Shown here: in pieces, positions 29,360 through 39,109 of the stretch
Layout: every line of letters begins with the position of its first letter
Numbering within the stretch: position 1 is the stretch's first letter
Position numbers and translations under genes: made by a program
NCBI GenBank assembly: GCA_905221605.1
Contig: CAJNDS010002525.1
Span: 269,001 to 333,000, forward strand
From: Symbiodinium natans
Lineage: Eukaryota > Sar > Dinophyceae > Suessiales > Symbiodiniaceae
DNA length: 64,000 bases
Direction: 5' to 3'
Notes under the pieces: model-generated
What the model saw: only the letters and a program-made list of their open reading frames with translations
The model's database searches: none
Told to the model about the DNA's origin: nothing

Positions 29360-29679
29360 ATGATAAGTAGAGATATGACAAGATATGAGAACGGTAAAAT
29401 TTATAAAATAGTTGATAATGGCTATAACATGTGTTATATTGGTAGCACTTGCGAAAGTTTAAGTCAAAGAATGGCAAGACATAGACATCATTATAATTCA
29501 TATTTGAAGGGAAACCATGGAAAAACACGTTCGTTCGATATATTTGACACTTATGACATTTTAAATTGTAAAATAGAATTAGTGGAGAATTATCCATGTA
29601 ATAGCAAAGATGAGTTACTACGACGAGAAGGTTTTCACATACAAAATACTGAGTGTATTAACAAACATATAGCAGGAAG
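29360..29679 (+). CDS. GIY-YIG endonuclease, 5' part, cut by the assembly gap
   Basis: First 106 codons of the gene whose full version is at 38450-39082; sequence then runs into 100 Ns. Identity with the full copy as far as it goes. Best treated as the truncated end of a contig rather than a broken gene. Confidence 0.85.
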
Positions 29680-29779
29680 NNNNNNNNNNNNNNNNNNNNN
29701 NNNNNNNNNNNNNNNNNNNNNNNNNNNNNNNNNNNNNNNNNNNNNNNNNNNNNNNNNNNNNNNNNNNNNNNNNNNNNNN
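29680..29779. other. Assembly gap of 100 Ns
   Basis: Exactly 100 unknown bases, the conventional filler for a gap of unknown size. It separates the two 8,990-bp repeats. Any reading frame drawn across it, fusing GIY-YIG to capsid, is an artefact. Confidence 0.98.
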
Positions 29780-30577
29780 AATGATGATACCGCGAACACT
29801 GCCGTAGGCAATCGTTTCGTAAATAATGTTAATCCCGCAGACGCGGGACAAGAAAACGCAAGATACAGAAATACAAGTATTCAATGGGAAATTAATAACG
29901 CTCGTGTTGTTTGCGATGTCTGCACCTTAGATAATAACTTAAATAATGAATATGTTAAGCATCTTTTAGAAGGTAAAGGATTACCCATTACTTATACCAC
30001 TTATATTACTCAATCACAAGCATTAACAGGAAACGACAATTTTAGCGTTCAAGTTATTCGTTCAGTATCTAAATTAGTAGCATCGTTTGTTACATTTTAC
30101 AAGAGCGGAGACCCAAGCACAGGTTTTGAATACTGCGATAAAGAGTTCTGTCGTTTCTATCATCCACAACAGGCATCGTTTCCCGCAAACGAAGGAATAT
30201 ATGACCCCGATTTGGATTTAGAATTTCAGATTCAATTAGGTTCTAAATTGTATCCAGAATACCCTTGTGCTTCGATTACCGAGTGCTACTATCATTTACG
30301 AAAGGCATTAAACTTACCAATGTTTCATCAACATTCATTATCAATTGATTTTAAACAATATCGCGATAGACAATTTGTCTTTGCTTTCTCCTTTGAAAAA
30401 GTGCCGGATAGTAGTTATACAGGAATTAATACACGTGCAGGGCAACAGATGTTATTAAAAGTTAAACCCGCCAATGCTTCAATAACTAATACGAATATGC
30501 CAGATAGTGTTTATTTAACCCTATTGAGTGAGCAAATTTTAGAAATTAAGGATTTAGGGCTCAAGGTATTCGATTAG
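29780..30577 (+). CDS. Major capsid protein, 3' part (second assembled copy)
   Basis: Encodes residues 216-480 of the major capsid protein with no amino-acid change against 20045-21487; four silent differences. Its 5' part would lie in the gap if the duplication is real. Confidence 0.85.
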   Translation, partial: NDDTANTAVGNRFVNNVNPADAGQENARYRNTSIQWEINNARVVCDVCTLDNNLNNEYVKHLLEGKGLPITYTTYITQSQALTGNDNFSVQVIRSVSKLVASFVTFYKSGDPSTGFEYCDKEFCRFYHPQQASFPANEGIYDPDLDLEFQIQLGSKLYPEYPCASITECYYHLRKALNLPMFHQHSLSIDFKQYRDRQFVFAFSFEKVPDSSYTGINTRAGQQMLLKVKPANASITNTNMPDSVYLTLLSEQILEIKDLGLKVFD

Positions 30578-30670
30578 GTGTATTCGATTAGGTGTATTCG
30601 ATTAGGTGTATTGAAAAACTATATAAAATGTTATAAAGAAATAATACTTTATAATATATTATAGGATAGT

Positions 30671-31501
30671 ATGCCGAGAAAACAAATAGATTATAGCAAT
30701 ACTCATTTTTACAAAATTGTTTGTAAGGATACAAACATAACCGAGTGTTATGTAGGTCATACGACAGATTTTGTTAAACGGAGATACGCGCACAAAAACA
30801 TTTGCTACAAAGAAGAAGACAGACATTATAACATATACTTGTATGAGTTTATTCGTGAAAATGGAGGGTGGGATAATTGGGAGATTATTAATATTGAAAC
30901 AAGAAGTTGTAGAGACAGTTTAGAAGCAAAGACAATTGAGCGCGAACTCACCGAACAATTGAAAGCAAACTTAAACAGAGTTAAAGCAATTGAAACAAAA
31001 GAAGAAAAATCAGTAAGAAAGAAAATCTGGAGAGACAATAACCCAGAATATAACAAACAATATTACCAAGACCATAAAGAAGAACATAACGCTCGCTCTA
31101 AACAATACCGAGAAGACCACAAAGAAGAAATTCAAGAATGGAAAAAGAAGCATTATGAAGAAAACAAAGAAGACATTTTAACAAAACAAAAAGAAAAGTA
31201 TGAAGAGAACAAAGAAATAATTTTAGAAAGAAACAAGAAATGGAGAGATGAACACCGAGAAGAACAAAAAGAATACCATAAGCAATACAGAGAAAACAAC
31301 AAGGAAAAGGTAGCAGAAAGAAAAAAGAAATGTGTAGAGAAAAAGAAAGACGAGTATTTACAGAAGAAGCGTGACTATTACCAAAGTAAAAAAGAAAAGC
31401 AATTATGTGAATGTGGTTCAATGGTTAGTTCATGTGAGAAATCAAGACACCTTAAATCACAAAAACATCAAACATATCTAAAACAACAACAAGAAATTTA
31501 A
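30671..31501 (+). CDS. GIY-YIG endonuclease (second assembled copy)
   Basis: Same 276-residue protein as 21581-22411 except Ile for Met at residue 72 (30886). GIY-YIG core, Lys/Glu repeats and terminal zinc finger all intact. Confidence 0.8.
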   Translation: MPRKQIDYSNTHFYKIVCKDTNITECYVGHTTDFVKRRYAHKNICYKEEDRHYNIYLYEFIRENGGWDNWEIINIETRSCRDSLEAKTIERELTEQLKANLNRVKAIETKEEKSVRKKIWRDNNPEYNKQYYQDHKEEHNARSKQYREDHKEEIQEWKKKHYEENKEDILTKQKEKYEENKEIILERNKKWRDEHREEQKEYHKQYRENNKEKVAERKKKCVEKKKDEYLQKKRDYYQSKKEKQLCECGSMVSSCEKSRHLKSQKHQTYLKQQQEI

Positions 31502-31540
31502 TATAACATTCTAATAATAATTTATCTAATTATTATTATA

Positions 31541-33898
31541 ATGGTTCTTACTTTAAACAACACAAATACACTTACAGCAGATAATGTTATTGTTGGTGGA
31601 ACAGACATTTCTTTGTTATATGCCACAAAAACAGAATTAGGAGACATCAACACCGCGAATTCTTCAAACATACAAGCAAACACCGACTCTATAGCAGTTT
31701 TAAACACAAAACAACTACAAAACTTTCATAATATCAGTTCTTTAACGCACTTATTAGATACGGAGTATCAAACAAACACCACCTTAACGAGCACATTTTA
31801 CAATAAAACAGAAATAGACTCAACCTTTACGAATTATTACACACAAACTCAAATAGACACAAATTTATCAACAAATTACCAGACCAACACCCAATTAGGA
31901 ACAAATTATTATAATAAAACCGAAGTAGACGGATTAATAGCAGGAGGAGGAGGAGACACTTATACAACAACAGAAGTAGATAATTTACTTGCTTTAAGAG
32001 TTCCAGTAAGTGATTTTACCAATAGATTTAGTGCTAATCCTATTATTGATTGTTCTGCCCCTACTGTTATTCATAGTGGATTAACATTAAATAATTCAAC
32101 AATAAATATTTCCCCAGTAGCAGGATTATTATTTAGTAATCAAACCGGAGGAGGTGATAAAGTTTTAGCAGAGTTTAAGAACGCTACGAGTTATATAACT
32201 TTGCAAGGGGATAAGATATTTTGCAATAATACATCAGACGATGCAATTAAACAACTTGATTTAACTAATAATAATGCAGGGTATAAAATGAGTGGGAAAA
32301 TAGAAACGCCAACAGGTGGTTTAGTAGTGGAAAATACAGCAGACGCTAATTTATCATTTACCGTTAGAAATACTGATAATTATATTACTTTTAATAATGA
32401 TAATATCGATTGTTATAATTCAGTTGGCGATACTGGTAGAATATTAAACTTAAATAATAATGCTAATCAATATGTTAAATCACATTCCTTATTAGTAGAT
32501 ACAGGAACGGAAACATTAACAAGCGGGTATAATTTGGATGTTGTTGATAGTGCGATTATTAGACAGAATTTAAAAGTTGATGGTAATTTAGATTTAACAA
32601 ATGATTTAAATTTTGACGGTGAAAATTGTAATATATCTAATAACTCAGGACTTACATTTTATAAAGATACAACAGATGCGTCGAATGTTATGACTGTAAA
32701 AAATGCACAAGGATATTTAAAATTTAATTCATTTAATATTAATGCTTATAACACAAGCAACGACAGTTCATCATTGCTTTTATTAAATACTGCTAACGGT
32801 AATGGTGTTTATTGTTTAAGTTTAGGCATCGGAGCAATTCAAGGAGCAAATAAACTAAATGTAAGTGGCGGGAATGCTAATTTTGGTGGCACTTCATCAT
32901 TTCAAAACATAGCAACTTTTAATAGTGATATTTATATTAATAATTCAGGGAGAATATTTCAAAGAGCAGACGTTAATAATTCATTAAATGTAATATCAAC
33001 AGAAGAAATTAATTTTTCATTACAATCAAATAGAACAACCGACCCAACAACAGGAACAATAGCACTACAATTAAACGACACTAACGGAATTACTATTAAT
33101 AGAGCAGTTACAAATAACTTAACTTTTAATAGTATTGGTAATATCGTTGGTGAGGCAGATGTTATTAGTTGGGGGCGCTTTATGTTTCAAAATAGTAGTG
33201 AGTTTAAAGAAGTATTGGACGGACAATATAAATTGTTTGTTCGAAATGGAGACACGTTAGGCGACATTAATTTAACTGTTGGATTAGAAAGTAGCACACC
33301 AGAAATTAAAATAACTGATGGAAAAGTAAAAATGAATAACTTAGAAATAACACAAGAGACAATAAGCACCGTAGACCAAATACAATTTTTAAATACTGAC
33401 GCAGGAGGTGAATATGCATTTTATTTTGGTAGTGTTTCAGTATCGAATGATGTGTTTTCAATTTCACCAGGTGGCATTCTCGTTAATGGAGATATTGAAT
33501 ATACAGGGTCTTTAATTCCAAGTTCCGATAAACGTTTGAAAAAAGATATTAAGGAACTTAACCAAAAAAAAGCAGTGGAATTAGTTAAATACATTGTTCC
33601 AAAAACATATCATTTTATTGACGACAGACAAAAGGGTAAATCATGTTGTGGTTTTATTGCTAATGACTTTTTAAGTAAAAAAGTCCCAGATGAATGGCAA
33701 AATATAGTTAAAGAAGGCAAAGACGGATATTTAAAGTTTGATTATACTTCTTGTGTTCCTATTTTATGGAGTGCATTACAAGCAACAATAAATGAAGTAG
33801 AAGAATTAAAAGATTTAGTAAAAACAATGAAAAAGGAAATGGCAACGATGAAAGGAGAAATAACAAAGTTGAAAAAGAAAATTAAGGATGATGATTAA
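31541..33898 (+). CDS. Fibre-like S74 protein (second assembled copy)
   Basis: 785 residues, identical in translation to 22451-24808, including the SSDKRLK self-cleavage region and the upstream TATCTAA motif. Confidence 0.82.
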   Translation: MVLTLNNTNTLTADNVIVGGTDISLLYATKTELGDINTANSSNIQANTDSIAVLNTKQLQNFHNISSLTHLLDTEYQTNTTLTSTFYNKTEIDSTFTNYYTQTQIDTNLSTNYQTNTQLGTNYYNKTEVDGLIAGGGGDTYTTTEVDNLLALRVPVSDFTNRFSANPIIDCSAPTVIHSGLTLNNSTINISPVAGLLFSNQTGGGDKVLAEFKNATSYITLQGDKIFCNNTSDDAIKQLDLTNNNAGYKMSGKIETPTGGLVVENTADANLSFTVRNTDNYITFNNDNIDCYNSVGDTGRILNLNNNANQYVKSHSLLVDTGTETLTSGYNLDVVDSAIIRQNLKVDGNLDLTNDLNFDGENCNISNNSGLTFYKDTTDASNVMTVKNAQGYLKFNSFNINAYNTSNDSSSLLLLNTANGNGVYCLSLGIGAIQGANKLNVSGGNANFGGTSSFQNIATFNSDIYINNSGRIFQRADVNNSLNVISTEEINFSLQSNRTTDPTTGTIALQLNDTNGITINRAVTNNLTFNSIGNIVGEADVISWGRFMFQNSSEFKEVLDGQYKLFVRNGDTLGDINLTVGLESSTPEIKITDGKVKMNNLEITQETISTVDQIQFLNTDAGGEYAFYFGSVSVSNDVFSISPGGILVNGDIEYTGSLIPSSDKRLKKDIKELNQKKAVELVKYIVPKTYHFIDDRQKGKSCCGFIANDFLSKKVPDEWQNIVKEGKDGYLKFDYTSCVPILWSALQATINEVEELKDLVKTMKKEMATMKGEITKLKKKIKDDD

Positions 33899-33922
33899 TA
33901 ATATTATAGCAAAATAATATTA

Positions 33923-34717
33923 TTAATCTATAACTAATTTAGCATCAAACCTTTTATAAAACATATCATTTACGTCTGCTTTCATCAAGTTAATGAATAA
34001 AAAACTATACGGTTCTTCTGTAGCTAAATTATACACTTCCAATAATAATTTCTTTGCTTCTGCAAGATTTTTAGTATCTGCTACAGAAGATTTTTTAATC
34101 AATACGGCGCTTAATTCCTCAACCATTGTTTCTATTTCTTTGTAATTCCTTAATCTAAAGAAGAACAACTGACGACTATTGACACGAATTATTGGAGACA
34201 GTGCGTTAAATTTTTGTGTTGCAGTGATAATACATATCGCTTTATGTCGTCCCCTTACATATAATTGATTTAATAATGGACTGTTGCGTGAAAAACTCTT
34301 TGAATCAGCAAAATCATCAACAATAATTAATATTGAATGCAATTGCTTGTGTCCATTCTTCTTTTGATACTCAGTTATTTTATGTTGTCTGTTTATGACT
34401 TCTTCTAATTCCGAGGGGTTGTATTCATCAAACATACATTTTTCTTTCTCTAAATCCACCTTCAAATCGTTCTGAATATACCTTTTAACAGGAGTCCAGT
34501 TAGGGTCAATTGAAACAGAGGGCGACCATACATATATTCTTGCGAAAACATCGCGATAAATGTCTAATATCATTGACTGTAATAATATGCCTTTACCACT
34601 TCCAGAAGGGCCAGTTATTATTTGACTGAAAGGTAATCTCGGGGCTACTTCATATTTAGATTGTTTGAACTCGTATTCTTTGACATTAACAGGTTTAACT
34701 ATCGGAATGTTTGACAT
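33923..34717 (-). CDS. Packaging ATPase (second assembled copy)
   Basis: 264 residues, identical in translation to 24833-25627 with intact Walker A and B. Confidence 0.88.
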   Translation of the reverse strand: MSNIPIVKPVNVKEYEFKQSKYEVAPRLPFSQIITGPSGSGKGILLQSMILDIYRDVFARIYVWSPSVSIDPNWTPVKRYIQNDLKVDLEKEKCMFDEYNPSELEEVINRQHKITEYQKKNGHKQLHSILIIVDDFADSKSFSRNSPLLNQLYVRGRHKAICIITATQKFNALSPIIRVNSRQLFFFRLRNYKEIETMVEELSAVLIKKSSVADTKNLAEAKKLLLEVYNLATEEPYSFLFINLMKADVNDMFYKRFDAKLVID

Positions 34718-34756
34718 TATTATTAATACATAGAAAATTATATCGTTATTTAATAT

Positions 34757-34912
34757 ATGTATAACTACAAAAACTATATAGATGTAATAGATGAGATAGA
34801 GAAATTAGACGAAGTAATAAAAACACCAAGATACAGAATGTGTTGTCGTAGTTTGTTAGAGTTCTTGAAAGCCGTTTGTTATTATCTTAAAAATATGAAA
34901 AAATCTAAATAA
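34757..34912 (+). CDS. Small 51-residue ORF (second assembled copy)
   Basis: Same sequence as 25667-25822, between the divergent ATPase gene and the coiled-coil gene. Confidence 0.45.
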   Translation: MYNYKNYIDVIDEIEKLDEVIKTPRYRMCCRSLLEFLKAVCYYLKNMKKSK

Positions 34913-34917
34913 TATTA

Positions 34918-35262
34918 ATGGAAGAGAACAGCGGAGGGTTTCACATTGATAAAAGTAGTGTTGATTGTAACTTTTGTAGATGTGGTAAAAAGGCATTGTA
35001 TAAACAAACTAAAACAACAACAGATAAACAGGGTAACGTCGTAGTTAATCAGGTAGAGAATCGTTCTTCTTGGAAAGTTGGCAGGAATACGACGCCCGAC
35101 GGAAACGCTATATTCAAAACAAACATGAAAGATAATGAAGATGTTGATACAGTAGATACAGGGTTCAGGTCAAGAAAACCAACACCCGAAGAAAGAATAG
35201 AAATATTAGAAAAAGAAGTAGAGGAGCTAAAAAGGAACTTAGGATTAAACAGTATGGAATGA
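34918..35262 (+). CDS. Cys-containing coiled-coil protein (second assembled copy)
   Basis: Identical 114-residue translation to 25828-26172. Confidence 0.62.
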   Translation: MEENSGGFHIDKSSVDCNFCRCGKKALYKQTKTTTDKQGNVVVNQVENRSSWKVGRNTTPDGNAIFKTNMKDNEDVDTVDTGFRSRKPTPEERIEILEKEVEELKRNLGLNSME

Positions 35263-35288
35263 CATTAAAGGTTTGTTTTTATTAGATT

Positions 35289-35429
35289 ATGACACAAGAA
35301 AACGCGTTTTCGGTATTATGTTTAAAGAAATGTTGTTCTTTAAACATGACAGTTGCCCCCAAGCACAGAGCCCCATTGTTTCACATTGAACGGACACATG
35401 AAAGGGAAGTAGTGCGACACGTTCAATAG
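35289..35429 (+). CDS. Small 46-residue ORF (second assembled copy)
   Basis: Same as 26199-26339, with the internal hairpin at 35318-35347. Coding status uncertain. Confidence 0.28.
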   Translation: MTQENAFSVLCLKKCCSLNMTVAPKHRAPLFHIERTHEREVVRHVQ

Positions 35430-35523
35430 CATCTCATAAGCAGTTGCTTAATTCGTTTGATTAAATCTTAAGGAACTCATACCCCATTGCGTTTAATAAT
35501 AATAAATTGTTATTATTATTAAT

Positions 35524-35757
35524 ATGAAGAATATAGTAGAATTTAAATTAACAAACGAACCAAACGAAGGTTATAATCAAGACATCGGTTTTTGTAAATT
35601 TTGCCATAGCTATGTTCCTAAATCGTATTTTATCGGTTGTTATGGCAAAATATGTAAAACGTGCGTTAGATGTCGGGAAAAACATTTAACGGGTAATATA
35701 TATGGGAAAACTTCTAAACATTTACCAGAACAAAATCTCGATAGCAAAAGTGGCTGA
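35524..35757 (+). CDS. Zinc-ribbon-like protein (second assembled copy)
   Basis: Identical 77-residue translation to 26434-26667, with the same 3' overlap. Confidence 0.53.
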   Translation: MKNIVEFKLTNEPNEGYNQDIGFCKFCHSYVPKSYFIGCYGKICKTCVRCREKHLTGNIYGKTSKHLPEQNLDSKSG

Positions 35758-36004
35758 AAAATGCGATTATTATGTTACAGGTATTGATTTAGATTGTTGG
35801 ACGAGTTTAGGATGGGAACAAAGATTATTAAAATATGAACCCGAAACATTTAAGTTTATTTGGGCACAGATTGACTTAAGAAAACCACAGACAGAAGCAC
35901 ACATTAAAAGTATAATTGAACACTTGAAGCCGAAAGGGTGGTGTATTCAACACGTAAAAGAACCCTTGAGCGATGCCGATATTGAGGAGATTATCAGGGT
36001 CTAA
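35702..36004 (+). CDS. Unknown overlapping protein (second assembled copy)
   Basis: Identical 100-residue translation to 26612-26914. Confidence 0.53.
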   Translation: MGKLLNIYQNKISIAKVAEKCDYYVTGIDLDCWTSLGWEQRLLKYEPETFKFIWAQIDLRKPQTEAHIKSIIEHLKPKGWCIQHVKEPLSDADIEEIIRV

Positions 36005-36028
36005 AGGGTAGAATACGTAATAACGTAT

Positions 36029-36367
36029 ATGACCGAGGGTAAGGTGAGCACGGACATGATTTATAACACTGTTATAGAAAATCACAATATGACTCAATTG
36101 AAGATTAACGAAATTTTAGGTATTGTTCAACAATTGGTTAAGGATAATGTTAAGAAACCAAGCACTTATGAAAAAAACACAACGACAACACCAGTTGATA
36201 AAAGCGAGAAAAGCGATTGGAGCAAGAAAAGGAAAACTTACATGGAAAGACTGAATAAGGGCGAAATCAAAGTCCCAAAAGAAGACACATTGAAATATTA
36301 TGATATCGAATTCAACAAAGAACAAGAAAAGTATCAATTTAAAACACCCGCTAAAAGCGAGGAGTGA
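36029..36367 (+). CDS. Small charged protein (second assembled copy)
   Basis: 112 residues; Thr at residue 46 (36165 C) where 26939-27277 has Asn. Confidence 0.58.
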   Translation: MTEGKVSTDMIYNTVIENHNMTQLKINEILGIVQQLVKDNVKKPSTYEKNTTTTPVDKSEKSDWSKKRKTYMERLNKGEIKVPKEDTLKYYDIEFNKEQEKYQFKTPAKSEE

Positions 36368-36404
36368 GATGTGATTTAATATTATTTGATAATATTAAAA
36401 CTCA

Positions 36405-36782
36405 TCAAGGATAAATATGATATGAAAAGTTATTTAATTTATAAATGGCGATTGTTTCTTCAAGTTCTCCGAGGGTTGTTTTAAATACAAACCAATTATT
36501 TTTATCTTCGTTTTCGATGGGTATGTATGTCCTTAAATACCATTCGGTATAATGTGAACATCCAGTTATTATATCTTTTATTATCTTCCCGCGTATATCT
36601 TTACAAACTTCATCATTTACAACATATTTAAATATTACTTTACATGAGTGGTCTCTATACAGTTCGGGGTTATCAACTGTAAATATACATTCACCCATCG
36701 AGAATTTAGGATGAACATGTATAGGTTTAGGATTTATTAAAGGTCGTGTTGTTGTTTGTTGGGTAGATGTTGAACTTCCCAT
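36405..36782 (-). CDS. Putative N-myristoylated protein (second assembled copy)
   Basis: Identical 125-residue translation to 27315-27692, beginning MGSSTS. Confidence 0.58.
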   Translation of the reverse strand: MGSSTSTQQTTTRPLINPKPIHVHPKFSMGECIFTVDNPELYRDHSCKVIFKYVVNDEVCKDIRGKIIKDIITGCSHYTEWYLRTYIPIENEDKNNWFVFKTTLGELEETIAIYKLNNFSYHIYP

Positions 36783-36851
36783 GATTAAGGTTGTAACACG
36801 CTTTACCTTTAAAACGTGTTAAACTTAATTATTAATGTAACCTATTAATAG

Positions 36852-37412
36852 TTAGGTTTGTTTGAGAATACTTTTGTTTGTTTTACATGCCAATATACTT
36901 TCAGCTTGTTTTTCCATTATATCAAATATTTCTTCATGAATATCATGTTTGAAGAACTTATAATCGTGAGGCTTACATCTTGTATTCTTCTTAAATAAAT
37001 ATATGTCTATGACAATTTCAAGTATTATATAAACTTCACTATACATCTTGTTGTTGTAAAAGAATAAATCACCGAAACAAGTAGCACGTTTGTTAAAATA
37101 TTCAGCGCAAAAGTGCAAGTCATAAAAATTATCATATATGGTTTTAATGTGCTCCATTGTATTAGTATTGATATATTTACGAAAAAGATTTGGGTCTACT
37201 CTAAAATCAAAACAACAACGTTTTATTTCTTTCTGGGTTAAGTCTAAGGGATACATCCGAGCAAACAGATATAGGTCATCATAAACATCATTGTCAATAA
37301 TATCAGAACAAGTTAGGAATTCCTTAATATTGTCATTGACATTATCAGGAAAGCACAACTCAAGGTTTTTTAACTTTTGACAGTTAGGACAATTGTAAAT
37401 ACAAGCCTTCAT
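36852..37412 (-). CDS. Cys-rich unknown protein (second assembled copy)
   Basis: Same 186-residue protein as 27762-28322, start ATG at 37412. Confidence 0.58.
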   Translation of the reverse strand: MKACIYNCPNCQKLKNLELCFPDNVNDNIKEFLTCSDIIDNDVYDDLYLFARMYPLDLTQKEIKRCCFDFRVDPNLFRKYINTNTMEHIKTIYDNFYDLHFCAEYFNKRATCFGDLFFYNNKMYSEVYIILEIVIDIYLFKKNTRCKPHDYKFFKHDIHEEIFDIMEKQAESILACKTNKSILKQT

Positions 37413-37493
37413 CTCACTAACATAATAAGTCGTCAAGTCTTTAAGTCGTTTTTAAGTCCTTTTTTATCATTGCTTCTTTTCTCTACTCTTTAT

Positions 37494-38426
37494 ATGAGTT
37501 TAAGCAAGGAAGAAATATTAAGCAATATATATTATGACTTAGAACGTGGTTATGGTAGCATTCAGAGTTTATACAAGGAAGCTAACAAAGATGGCGCAGG
37601 TGTGAGTCTTCAATTTGTTAAAGATTGGGTTAAAAAGCAACCTAACAAGCAAAAGCAAGGATACAAAAATTTTAATAGCTATTCTGCACCTTTTAGCAGA
37701 TTTGAATTTCAGATTGATATTATGGATATGCAAAGCTTAATGAGAGACACAGGAACAAAAGATAAATTGAGATATGCCCTTTTATGTATTGATATATTTA
37801 GCAAAAAAGTTCATGTCGTCCCATTAAAAAGTAAAGATGGTGTTGATGTATATGATGCGGTTTTAGAGTGTTTCAAAACGTTAGGGCATCCGATGAGTAT
37901 TTATTCAGACGATGAAGGTAGCTTCAATTCTAAAAAACTTCAAGATTATTTTAAAGGCGAAGGTATTAACCATATAGTAACATTGACACACGCTAACGTA
38001 GCCGAGAGAGCAATAAGAACCTTTAAGAAAATGATAGGAGACAGAGCCGAATTTACTAAACAAAGTTGGTCTGAAATGTTGAAACCAGTATTAAAGAAAT
38101 ATAATAATATGATGGTTCATTCGAGCACAGGATTTACACCGAATAAAGCACACGAAGACGACAACGAAGTAAATGTAAAGGCTAATTTAGTGTTGAAAGA
38201 AAAATATTTAAGAAATTATCCTAAAATAGAAGAAGGGGATAAAGTCAAAATATACGACAAAGGAAAAGGAAATTATAGTTCGAGGAAGGAGACCCGTAGT
38301 CGGTGGCATCCACAAATTTATACAGTTGCCAAAGTAGATAGAGATACCACATTAAATAAGTTCTATATTTTAGAAGGTAAAACTAAACAGTATAATAGGC
38401 ATGAACTATTATTAGTGAATGAATAA
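37494..38426 (+). CDS. Retroviral-type integrase (second assembled copy)
   Basis: 310 residues from the ATG at 37494, identical in translation to 28404-29336 with the same Asp, Asp, Glu residues. If the repeat is an artefact, this is the copy physically linked to the polymerase side. Confidence 0.88.
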   Translation: MSLSKEEILSNIYYDLERGYGSIQSLYKEANKDGAGVSLQFVKDWVKKQPNKQKQGYKNFNSYSAPFSRFEFQIDIMDMQSLMRDTGTKDKLRYALLCIDIFSKKVHVVPLKSKDGVDVYDAVLECFKTLGHPMSIYSDDEGSFNSKKLQDYFKGEGINHIVTLTHANVAERAIRTFKKMIGDRAEFTKQSWSEMLKPVLKKYNNMMVHSSTGFTPNKAHEDDNEVNVKANLVLKEKYLRNYPKIEEGDKVKIYDKGKGNYSSRKETRSRWHPQIYTVAKVDRDTTLNKFYILEGKTKQYNRHELLLVNE

Positions 38427-38449
38427 AACATCTTAAAGACAAGAAAAGA

Positions 38450-39082
38450 ATGATAAGTAGAGATATGACAAGATATGAGAACGGTAAAATTTATAAAATA
38501 GTTGATAATGGCTATAACATGTGTTATATTGGTAGCACTTGCGAAAGTTTAAGTCAAAGAATGGCAAGACATAGACATCATTATAATTCATATTTGAAGG
38601 GAAACCATGGAAAAACACGTTCGTTCGATATATTTGACACTTATGACATTTTAAATTGTAAAATAGAATTAGTGGAGAATTATCCATGTAATAGCAAAGA
38701 TGAGTTACTACGACGAGAAGGTTTTCACATACAAAATACTGAGTGTATTAACAAACATATAGCAGGAAGAACACAACAAGAATTCAGAGATGCTACAAAG
38801 GAACATAAACGTGAAACAGACAAAGCTTATAGAGAAAACAACAAGGAGAAGCTTAAAGCATACAGAGAGGAGCGAAAGGAACATTATCAAGAATATAATA
38901 GAAATTGGAAGCAGGACAACAAAGAACACGTTCAGAAATACAATAGTGAGTGGCGACAGAACAACAAGCAAAAAGTGTCTGAAAAGGCAACGTGTGAGAA
39001 ATGCGGGGCAATTGTAAGAAAATACGACATGAAGACACACCAACAGACTAAGAGATGTATGCAACGCGGGAAAACGGCTTAA
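38450..39082 (+). CDS. GIY-YIG endonuclease with C-terminal zinc finger
   Basis: 210 residues, ATG at 38450 (an in-frame ATG five codons later, before TRYENGKIYKI, is an alternative). The core is GKIYKIV then MCYIGST, followed by RMARHRHHY and the Glu of RREGFHIQ. A Lys/Glu-rich linker leads to CEKCGAIVRKYDMKTHQQTK with a final Cys, a putative zinc finger. Shorter than, but built like, the other GIY-YIG gene at 21581. CTTAAAGACAAGAA sits 5 nt before the start, an early-type motif. Probably a mobile-element nuclease; its precise role is not known. Confidence 0.8.
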   Translation: MISRDMTRYENGKIYKIVDNGYNMCYIGSTCESLSQRMARHRHHYNSYLKGNHGKTRSFDIFDTYDILNCKIELVENYPCNSKDELLRREGFHIQNTECINKHIAGRTQQEFRDATKEHKRETDKAYRENNKEKLKAYREERKEHYQEYNRNWKQDNKEHVQKYNSEWRQNNKQKVSEKATCEKCGAIVRKYDMKTHQQTKRCMQRGKTA

Positions 39083-39100
39083 AGAGTAGAAGCCTTATAG
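39076..39100 (+). promoter_or_regulatory. Early-type promoter motif before the 131-residue gene
   Basis: GGCTTAAAGAGTAGAAGCC followed by TTATAG, 9 nt before the ATG at 39110. It closely matches the stretch before the polymerase gene (CTTAAAGACTTGAAGCC then TTATAG) and overlaps the stop codon of the GIY-YIG gene. Confidence 0.5.
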
Positions 39101-39109
39101 AATAATTGG

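Larger units (their letters stand above)
20690..29679 (+). repeat. 8,990-bp repeat, first copy
   Basis: Matches 29780-38769 at a constant offset of 9,090. Differences I found: 21037 C/T, 21064 C/T, 21096 G/A, 21358 A/G (all silent in the capsid gene), 21796 G/T and 27075 A/C (amino-acid changes). The copy ends precisely at the N gap and the other begins precisely after it, the signature of unmerged overlapping contigs. Confidence 0.95.
29780..38769 (+). repeat. 8,990-bp repeat, second copy
   Basis: Partner of 20690-29679. It starts within the major capsid gene at codon 216 and runs to within the second GIY-YIG gene, where unique sequence resumes. Confidence 0.95.

Noticed and set aside
29360..30577. 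A 405-codon frame joining GIY-YIG sequence to capsid sequence through unknown residues
   Set aside because: It crosses 100 Ns and exists only because the gap filler keeps the frame open; the two halves are parts of separate genes.
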